Shown: positions 54,979 through 64,000 of the stretch, one piece after another | How positions within the stretch are numbered: position 1 is the first letter of the stretch | Layout of the letters: each line of letters opens with the position of its first letter | DNA from: Hirsutella rhossiliensis | Lineage: Eukaryota; Ascomycota; Sordariomycetes; Hypocreales; Ophiocordycipitaceae | Direction of reading: 5' to 3' | NCBI RefSeq assembly: GCF_020360975.1 | Contig: NW_025408673.1 | Span: forward strand, 1,674,001 to 1,738,000 | Length of the DNA: 64,000 nt | The notes under the pieces: model-generated | Told to the model about the DNA's origin: nothing | Databases searched by the model: none | Seen by the model: the letters and a program-made list of their open reading frames with translations, nothing else | Position numbers and translations under genes: made by a program

Positions 54979-57638
54979 CTCTATTAATAGTAGAAGCGAG
55001 GGAGTCCCTCTTAATATAGGCCTAGGACGTAGGTAACGTAAGAGCGGGCCTTTAAGGGAAAAGGATAGCGGCGCCGCTAGCGCAATAGTTCCTCCGCTTA
55101 GGCAGGCTCCGCTAGTTCGACCTAGCTCGGAGGCTATATATAGATATACTAGATAATAGAACCGGGGTCGTACTAGGGACGGAGCGGCCCTAACTAGGAC
55201 TACCCTAGCTAACTACTTCCCTTACTAAGGCGACCTAGGAAGGGAGAGGACTTACGATTATAAGACTATAGCTTCGACCGAACTAGACCTAGACTAAGCG
55301 TAAACCTCGCCGATTAAACTATAGACCGAATAGAACTAATATAACCTAACTAAACCGACCTTAATAGCTATAGAATAAGACCTACTACCGAAAGACTATA
55401 ACTAAATAAGACCTAACCTAGAACCGAATTAAGATAGAGCTAATAACTAGCCCCCCCCTTAAACTACGACCCTAGCCTAGCTCGTCGGTAGCAACGTCCG
55501 CCTTATTATCGCGACGGGAATAATAACACCCCCTTAGGGTAGTACGTAGAGCATGGGAGGGAGTAACCTAAGGCTTACGAGGAGTATAGGGACTACTACC
55601 GCTATAAGAACCCTAACGATAACTAAATAAACCCGACCCTAAACCTAAACTAGAGCTAGCCTAGACGGCTAGCTTACGAGATAGAGTAACGACTAAGGTC
55701 TATATTAAGGCAGGACCTATACCGGCGGCGGCATAGAGGCGTTCGCTATAGCCTATATTATAACTATAGATCTAATTAAGGTTAAGACTAGTAACGATCT
55801 TAGCTAGGACCGAACCGCGATAGCTATAAATACGCTACTAAATAAAGTCGGGAGCGTTAGTAGGATCGGTAGGCAACGTAAGACGGGGACGCTTTAGGGC
55901 GGGCTCGGCGCTAGGAGAACTCGGAGGGAGACGCGGTTAGCTCCCGAGCCGGCTCCGCGACGGCCGCGGGCATAGATACCTTAGCCTTAGCCTTAGATAG
56001 GGCCTTAGACGCGGCTACCGCCTTACCCTTACCTTTACCCTTCCCTTTATCGATAGGGACTAAGGCTAGAATAGGCCTAGTAAGACTAGTAAGATTAAAA
56101 CCGCTATCCTCTATATTAGGGCCGTCGCTAGTAATAAGATAGAAATAGTTAGCGAGATTATTAACCGCTATAAGAGTCTTCTAAGTAACTAAGAGCAACT
56201 TAGGCCCGACCTAGGCTAAGGTCTTAATAGCGTCGATAAACTTATTTAGGTACTTCTCTAAGAACTTATATATATAGCGGGTATTATCTATAAAATAGGT
56301 AAAAGCTAACGCGAGCGTCTCTATATTCTTAGCGACTATAGCCGGACTAAGGGCGGACTCGCCTAACGCGCCCTTACCCTTAGCGGTAGGGGCCTTCTAA
56401 CTAGCGCGAATATAAGTTTCTAAAGTAGTATAATAAAGGCGCTCCTATACTAAACCCTTAATAAGGGAAGGGCTATTAACCTTAGACTATACTTAATAAA
56501 GGGTACTAGCGGCCTCCTTACCTTTAGAGGTAATCTAGACTATAGATTAGTACTAAACTTAGATAGTACTATAGCGGGAAGGGGTTACTTACTTAGTAAT
56601 AAGACTAGTTAGAGTTAGTATAAGCGATATATACTTTAGCCTTTATAGCTATTAAAGTTAGTAAAAATACTAAAGGTAAGACCGACCTAGGATAAAGCTA
56701 AGATTAATATATATAAGACTAATTCTAATAGCCGGCGAAGGACTTATAGGTAAGCTTACTAGTAAGACGCCTAATATATATAAAATATAGGATAGAGCGC
56801 TCCGATCCCGCTACTATAGCGACTTTCTTATAAGGAGGGGGTTTTAGAGAAAGCGAGCCGCTACTACCTAAGTCGGCTTCTTAGTTAGATATAGCGACGC
56901 GACGACGAGCGAACTAGATACGGTGCTAAGGAGACCTAGAGTTATAGAAATAAAGCGGGCGAGGTAGTAGTTAGGCCTATAAAAGAGATAGATAATAGAA
57001 GGATAGAAGGAGGTATATATAAAACTAAGGAGGGAGGGTAGGTATATATAGGCGCGAGCCGGGCGCGCGTAATTAGTAATTACGAGATAGAGGGTAAATA
57101 TAGGCCGCCGCGCCCCTAATTAAGAAGTCGCGTAGCTAGACGGGAACCGATTTACGATTAGCGGAGCCGGCTAACCGAATTTCGATTAGCCGGCCCTACT
57201 TAGGAGCGACCTATACTAGCGCCCGGCCCGGTAACCGGATATTACCTGCCCTACTAACTAACGGACCGATAAGCTAACGCGACCGCGGCTACGCGGCTAT
57301 AACGCGGAGCTAGGGTAAATAGAGGCGCCCGCGAGTCGGGCCAGAGAGACTATTGCCTATAACCTAGGCCCGGGCTGAGCCGGGCCGCGGCACTGGGATA
57401 GTAGCGGCCACGGCCTAAGAGGGCCCGCGCCGAGACGCGATTTCGCGGGAGGAGCCCGCGGTAGCCGGCGTAAATTTCCTACGTACTCCTACTATAACCT
57501 CGTTTAAAGCGGACCTATACTAAAAGAGGGGAGGGTTTTCCCCTAAGTACTTTAGTTTATCCCTCCTATTTAATATTAAAGTTCTAGATACCTCTAGCTA
57601 GGTCCTTAGTATAATCTTAATAATAATATAGTATCGCT
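54979..57638. mobile_element. Unclassified 2.65-kb element inserted in the gypsy integrase
   Basis: Flanked by a 12-bp direct repeat TATAGTATCGCT at 54,967-54,978 and 57,627-57,638; removing one copy and the 2,648 bp between them rejoins the gypsy integrase frame exactly. The insert is clearly more GC-rich than its surroundings. It keeps CpG and shows CpA/TpG loss, with a small patch near 57,370-57,420 where CpA and TpG survive. No inverted ends are visible. The right end reads CTTAATAATAA, which could be a TAA-type tail of a plus-strand LINE or SINE, but the only protein-like frame is on the minus strand (about 55,950-56,470, Lys/Ala-rich with a GKGKGKGK stretch). Class unresolved. Confidence 0.7.
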
Positions 57639-60600
57639 TATTCTACTTATAGTCCTTATTAAGTAACCTTAAATACTTCTAGGTTATATTTATAATTAGC
57701 GTATATTAGTAAGAGCTTAGTTATTTCTATAACTAAGCTATTATAAGCTAGTTATATTATTAGTAGCTATTTAACTTAATTATTTTATTTATAGCTAATA
57801 TAGTATTATAAATATTATTTAAGCGTTTAGTTAAGTTATTCTATTTATCTATCTATTTATAAGTTATAAGCTATACTAAGCTTATATTTTATCCTTAATT
57901 ATATTATAAGAGCTTACTAAAATTTAGCTATAAATATACTTCTTTTATTAAAGATAATCTTATTTAATAGTCTATAATTACTATAATTACTTATAGGAAT
58001 ATATATACTAGCTCTTCTATATTACTTACTTCTTTATATAGTAAAAAGTATCTATACTTTATTAATCTATCGGTAATAATAAATATACTATTATACTTAA
58101 CGTTAGTTATAGGTTCTTTTAACGGTATTAGCTTTATAATATAGTTAAAAGCTATTAAATCCTATAGTTTCTCTAGTACTAGTAGCGGTTATAATTCTTT
58201 ATATAGTTTATATTATTTAGCTTTACTTTATATATAAAGTTTATATTCTTTAATAACTTTTTATATTACTTTCTTAAGCTATAGAAAGTTATATTATCGT
58301 TTAATCTATTTTATTATTCTTTAGATTCCTTAGTATCTATATATTAGATATTTATATATATCTTATATAACTTTATCTTATAATTCTAGTAGTATCTAGA
58401 TTTTATTTTTATATATTAGAACTTCTAAATATCTTATATTATATCTATTTAGTACTTTATATTCTTTTATTTATTTTAGGATCTTTTAGTAAGTTAAGTC
58501 GTTAGGTTATACTTTAAATATTACGTTTAGCTATTATTGCTAGTAGTTCCTATTTTCGTTGATTTCTAGGAGCTATCCTTTTATTATAGGTGCCCCTATA
58601 TTATAGTTACTTTATCGACTAAGGGTATTAGCTCGACCGTTTTCTATTCCTTTTCTATAGATTATTTCGTAGTCGAATTTTAATAAGTATTCGGCTTATT
58701 AGATCTATCGTCCGTTTAACTATTACGTCGTTATAAAATATAAGATATTCTTATAATCTATATAGACCTTAACTTTATACTTACTTTTAAGAAGGTAGTA
58801 TTAAAATTCTTTAAAAGCTTAAATAATTATAAGGAATTCTTTATTATAGATAAGGTAATTAAGTTCTATACTATATAGCCTTTTTAAGTAGAATATAATT
58901 AGTCGTAGTCTTCCTTTATTATCCTTTTATCCGATTTATACTCTTAAAGTAAAGTTTAATATATTAGTTTTAAGTTCGATTTATCGTTCTAAATTAAAGG
59001 TAATTAAAACTAGTTCTTATATAATTATAGTTTTAATATATTCGAAAGCTTTATTAGCTTTATCGTCCTATATAAATTCTTTTTCCTTTTTTCTTAAGTT
59101 ATATAGTAGTACTATAATCTTTCCGAAATCTTTAATAAATCGTTAGTAGTAATTTATAAATCCTAGGAAACTTTATATATCTTTAACGTTCTTTAGTATT
59201 AGCTATTCTTTAACTAAGTTAATCTTATCTTATTATATTTATATCTCTCTTAGTAAGATTATATATTTAAGGAAGTCTACTTTCTATATATAGAACTTAC
59301 TTTTCTTTAGTTTAACTAATAACTTTATATTTTAAAGTACGCGGAGTACCTTATAGATATATTCCTTATATTCTTCTAGGGTATCTAAGAAGATTAGGAT
59401 ATTATCTAAGTATACTACTATAAAGATATCTAAGTATTTATATAGGATATTATTAATTATCCGTTAAAAGGTAGCTAGTATATTTATAAGTTTAAATAGT
59501 ATTACTAGATATTTAAATAGTCTAAATTTCGTTTTAAAGGCTATTATCTATTTATATCCCTTTTTTATACGTATTAAGTTATAAGCGCCTTTAAGGTTAA
59601 GGGCTATAAACTATTTTTTACTATATAATCGATCTTATAGTTTTAATATAAGTAGTAATAGTATTTAGTCCTTTATTATAATATCGTTTAAGTATCTATA
59701 GTTAATAACTAGTTATAGCTTACTATTTTTCTTTAAAATAAATATAACTAGGTAGCTTACTTTAGATATTAACGTTTATATATATCCCTTTTATAGATTC
59801 TCGTTAAGGTAGTCGCGTAGCGTTTATAGTTACTTTTCGTTTAGGTTATAGATCTTATAGAACGTCGGCGTTATTCTATCCTTAAGATAAATTTTATAGT
59901 CTTATTAGCTATATTTAGGTAACCCTATCTTAAGTTCTTCCTTAAAGAGTTTATTATATTTCTAGTATTCTTAGGGGATATTCTTTATTTTATCTTATAG
60001 GCTTTATTCTTTCTTTTAAGAGCTAGTTTCTCTTAACTTAAGCTATTTATTAATTTATTTAAGGTCTTTCCTTAAAGTAGTAATAACTCTTTAGATCTTT
60101 ATATTATATCCTTTATTCTATTTATATTAAATACTAGGTTATATAGCTATATTAGTTAGTATATAGGTCTTATTAATTAATTTTATATCTATTAGTTCGG
60201 TTACTATTTTTATTTATATTACTAAAGCCTATAATAATTTACTTAAACGGTTATCCCTTTTATCTTATTTAGTAGCTAAATTATTATAAAATTTTACTTT
60301 CTTTTAAATCTATTAGTCTTAGAAACTTATATCTTCGTTTTAATATAGCTAGCTAGTTTTCTAGTTAATTAATAGGTTACTCTCCTATAGCTATAAAAGT
60401 CTTAATATAAGGTTATATTCTTTAATATCTATAATATTAAAGTTAACTTATTTATCGTAGCCCTAGATATTAATATTAAGGTAATTAATCTCTATATTAA
60501 TAATTCTATTATTATAGTTAAAGGCCTCTCCTTTAATATTTATAAGTTTATATAGATCTATCTTATATCTTTATATAAGTTAGTAACGATTAACGACTTT

Positions 60601-63200
60601 AAGTAAAACGTAATTGCCTATTACGCTATAGTTTAAAAGTATATACGCGTAATATCCCGCGATTTAAATATCTAATACTATTTAGTTACTATAGCTTACT
60701 ATTACTATATATAGGGTCCTTAGATCTTATTATATTATACTAGTCTATAGCCTTTTTATAGATAGCGTACCTTATTTTTTACTTAGTCCTTATTTATTTT
60801 ATTTAAGTATTCTTCTTTAATTTATTATTAATATCGTTTCTTTATATTTTCGTCGCGTAGTATTATATCGGGCTTAAGAAACTAATTTCTTATAGCTAAT
60901 CGAAGATTTCTTATTTCTTAACGCTATATTATTTATATTATACTACTTTAAAGTTAATTACGTACTATACTTTATAATTTTATTCGTTTTCGTACTAAAG
61001 GTTAAGTTTTCGTTTAGTATCTTTCTATTTTTTATATAGTATTTCTATATTAAGTTTTCCTTAGTCGAATATAGCTTATAGCCTTTATATATATTACTAA
61101 TAATCTTTTAGTATACCGTTATATTATTTATACTATACTTATACTTTTTTATATTTATAAACTTTATAGTTTAGGTATATATATTCGTTATAATCTTCTT
61201 TATTATATTTAATTTATTATATAAGTCTTTAAAAGATTAATAGTTTAGATACCTTAGAGTAAGTAGCGCTATACTATTCCTTTATTTTAGCGTATTTATA
61301 GATTTTATATATCTTTAAAAGGCATCTTATTAGTAAACTATAGTTATTATAGTATTTAAGTAGCGTGCTATAATTAGGTTCTAATAATATAACTTAGTCG
61401 TTTAGGTAGCGTTAATCGATTTTCTAGTAGTTTAGTTCTATACTTAAGTAGGGTTTCGAAAGTACTTATCCTTCGAACCTAACTAAGAAAGCATCGTATT
61501 ATACCTTTATTTAAAAGTATATTACATAATCTAAGTAGACGTATAATATCTATAAAATATACTTATAGTGCTTATAAGTAAGTAGTATTTATAAATCGTC
61601 TTTAAATTCTCCTTATAGTTACTATTCTTATTATAAAGCTATAAAGGTATTAACTATAGCGATAGCTATAGTATAGTCTCCTCTATATAGTACTAGTTAA
61701 TATTAAATTAATATAGCTTATTAGTTTTTTATAAGAATTTAAGGTATTTATTAGGTTCTAATTTTAAGTATTTCTTTAAATTCTTTAAAGTATAGAGCGT
61801 ATTCTCTAATCGTAGTATTTTCCCTTAGTAGTAAGGGTAGTAGTATAAGTTCGTTCTTATCTTCTATTTCTCTAGGTATTTCTTATTTTTTAGAGCTTAT
61901 ATCGTCGATACTCCGTTATTCCTCTTTAGGTTATTATCTAAGTTTTATAAGTATAAGGGCTATATTTATATCTTCTTTATTATATTACTTATAGACTACC
62001 TATTATTATTATCGATTTTTATTTTATATATCTTCTTAGAATTATTTACCGTTCTTCTTAATCTAGTCTTAAGAGACTCCTTTAAGATAAAGGTATTTTA
62101 GTTCTATAAATTTAACTTATTTCTATATTTTAAGATCCCTTTATTATATTATTATAAGGGTCTTCTTTAATAGCTTTAAGAACTATCTAGTACCGTTCTT
62201 ATCGCTTAAGTATACTATATATTCGTTGTTATAGTATATAGTCTAACTAAGGAGTTTATACTTTAGTTCTTATTTATTAGTAGCGTTTAAGTATTTCTTA
62301 CCTTTTAGGGCTAGTACTTAATAGGTTTTCTTCTCCTTATAAGGTTATCTATATTCCTTAAAGTAATATCTAAGTTTCTTATAGTTAAAATACTTTCCTT
62401 TACCTTTCTATATTATACTTAAATCTATTAGTCTAGGATTTATTATATATACCTAGGCTATTTATATTTCGCGCTTTTTCTTATAGTTAGTACGTTAGCT
62501 AAAGTTATTTCTATAAGAAGGATTCTAGTTTCCTCTTCCTTATTTCTTTTCTTAGTATTGCGTATACTATCTATCGTCGATTTATACTACTATAGCAATA
62601 TAATTTAAGAGGCTATTAGGTCGATCTTCTTTATAGAGTTCGTCCTTAACTTCTTCCTTAAGTCCGTTATAGAATCGTAATATAAGGGGTTCGTCGTTTT
62701 ATTTAAGTTTTAAGGTAACTTAACGGAATTTAGTAGTATAGTCTAATACTAAGGTCCTTTATTAAAGTTCTTAAAGTTTTTATTTAGCTTCTCGTTCTTC
62801 GTTAGTTATTTTAAATGCCTTAGTAATAGCTTCTTTAAATCCTTAGAAACTAGTAAAGACTTTATCTATTTCGCTATTTTATTATACTAGTTAGTTATCG
62901 AGATAGTCCCTTATAATAGGTCTAAACTAAGCGAGTACTATTCTAGATAAATAATTTCCTATATAAAGTACCTTTTCGATTAAGTTCGAAAGTTTTATTA
63001 GGTAAAACTAGTAATAGGCCTTAAGTTAGGTAAGAAAGTCTTAAAGAGTACTATAAGTACTATTAAATAGTCCTAGCTATTTTAGTTTAACTACTTCTTT
63101 AAGGTCCCTAACTTATCTATTACCTCCTTCGTTCCTAAGTAACTATACCTCTTATCGAAGGGTAATAATCTCGCGTATTATATCCTAAGGTAATATAATA
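57639..63200 (-). pseudogene. Gypsy gag-pol relic, main part
   Basis: Read on the minus strand. Gag with a helical capsid-like region lies at about 62,700-63,130, with a zinc-knuckle remnant near 62,370. Reverse transcriptase follows with a YLDD-type motif (YLDNILI after RIP) at about 59,405. RNase H lies near 58,700-58,950, the integrase zinc-finger region near 58,480-58,560 and the integrase core at about 57,760-58,150. The frame is then interrupted at 57,638 by the nested insertion and resumes at 54,978. In-frame TAG/TAA replace Gln and Trp throughout. Confidence 0.82.
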
Positions 63201-63299
63201 GCTCTAGAGTTAGTTAATCTAGCTTACTATATAGGTATATTAATAGTTACGATATTACTTAAAGTAACGCGGTATTATATTAAATAACAGCTTTTAATA

Positions 63300-63774
63300 T
63301 ATAACGACCGGTATTATTCTTAAGGGATAAACCTATCGAGGGGTTTATATTAGTAAATATAATAAGGCGTGGTCTAAGTAATAATAAGTATATTACGTTA
63401 GTAATAAGTCGGAGGTTATAGACTATAGACTATAACTAAGTAATTAAAATTAAAGATAGAATTATAATAAAGATCTATAATATATTAAAAGCTAGAGAGC
63501 TATCTATCTAAAGGAGTAAAAGTAAGTAGCTATATATACCTATAGAGACTATCCTTAGATTACGGTCCTAGCTATAATCCCCTTTATAGCTTACTATAGC
63601 TTACTTATAAGCTATACTCCTAAGTAGTAATCTATCTATATAAAGCTTACTTAGCTTACGTACGCTTTAGGTAAGCTAAGCCTAAGTAACTTCTCGTCCT
63701 AACTATTATTCCGAGCCGCCTTATTATATAAACGTAGCCGGTTCTCCTATAGCCCGCTAACCGTAGTCGTAATA
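63300..63774 (-). repeat. Gypsy 5' LTR (minus-strand orientation), 475 bp
   Basis: Same length as its partner. It is followed on the plus strand by CTTAT, completing the target duplication. Confidence 0.9.
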
Positions 63775-64000
63775 CTTATACTCTTTTATAGCGGCGGCCT
63801 TAAATATCTTTAGATAGGTAGGGAGGCAGTTTATACTAGTAATAGTTTTAACGATCTTAAGTATCTTAGCGTCTATAAAAGCTACCTATCTAGATAGGAG
63901 CTTATTAATAACGTTAGCTAAGATAGTAGCGATCTACGTAGTTCTAAGAGCGCTAGTTATTTTCTTAGTTTTATTAAGGAAGATAGCTCTATCTAGGTCG
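63775..64000 (-). pseudogene. Unclassified RIP-degraded ORF relic, part 2, running off the window
   Basis: Continuation of the frame cut at 53,276. The first residues read DLDRAIFLNKTKKIT and the join at the gypsy target site keeps frame once one CTTAT copy is removed. The start of this element lies beyond the window. Confidence 0.4.

Larger units (their letters stand above)
53277..63774 (-). mobile_element. Ty3/gypsy LTR retrotransposon, RIP-degraded, 10,498 bp with internal insertion
   Basis: Two direct LTRs of exactly 475 bp (53,277-53,751 and 63,300-63,774), starting TATAACGACCGG and ending TAATA, bound the element. The 5-bp target duplication CTTAT lies at 53,272-53,276 and 63,775-63,779. 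Internal coding relics lie on the minus strand in the order gag, protease, reverse transcriptase, RNase H, integrase, which is Ty3/gypsy order. Subtracting the 2,660-bp nested insertion leaves about 7.8 kb, a normal size for a fungal gypsy with an accessory ORF. Every coding frame is broken by RIP-type stops. Confidence 0.92.

Noticed and set aside
41786..64000. A CRISPR array, origin or organellar insertion as explanation of the AT-rich block
   Set aside because: No regular spacer-repeat pattern and no mitochondrial gene. LTRs, pol relics and CpA/TpG loss explain it as RIP-mutated retroelements.

Overview
The window is nuclear DNA of a filamentous ascomycete, most likely a Sordariomycete and possibly Hypocreales. 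The evidence is short introns (about 50-100 nt, a few longer) with fungal donor, branch (CTGAC/CTAAC) and acceptor signals, strong G/C preference at third codon positions, pyrimidine-rich promoters, recognisable fungal protein families, Fot1/pogo, copia, gypsy and LINE-type elements, and a strong repeat-induced point mutation (RIP) signature. The taxon is inferred; no marker gene settles it.

Bases 1-39,490 are an ordinary gene-rich arm with eleven gene models: the 3' end of an unknown gene (+), an SLC35F-type membrane transporter (+), a large protein with BTB-like and F-box-like regions (-), a Cid1-type non-canonical poly(A)/nucleotidyl polymerase with a very long disordered tail (-), a polytopic membrane protein (-), an AhpC/TSA thioredoxin-fold protein (+), a conserved low-complexity protein rebuilt from five exons (-), a small protein with two tandem C-H-C-C motifs (-), a membrane-anchored PAF-acetylhydrolase-like serine hydrolase (+), a large disordered protein (-), and a vacuolar cerevisin/SPM1-like subtilase (-). 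They do not form a pathway or cluster. Intergenic stretches reach 5 kb and carry microsatellites, a 9-bp minisatellite and many TACGGAGTAC-like short palindromes.

Bases 39,492-41,337 are a complete 1.85-kb Fot1/pogo-type DNA transposon with perfect 44-bp terminal inverted repeats and a TA target duplication. Its transposase is broken by several frameshifts but it is not visibly RIP-mutated.

After a 17-nt poly-C tract at 41,769-41,785 the sequence changes abruptly. The remaining 22 kb is AT-rich and almost free of CpA and TpG, so ATG is nearly absent and no ORF survives. It is a nest of RIP-killed retroelements whose order of insertion can be read. A LINE (ORF1 plus endonuclease) is split by a 6.1-kb Ty1/copia element (two 520-bp LTRs, target duplication AGATT). 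A further repeat is split by a 10.5-kb Ty3/gypsy element on the minus strand (two 475-bp LTRs, target duplication CTTAT). The gypsy integrase is in turn split by a 2.65-kb unclassified element with a 12-bp target duplication. The gypsy also carries an antisense cysteine-rich/coiled-coil ORF relic beside its 3' LTR.
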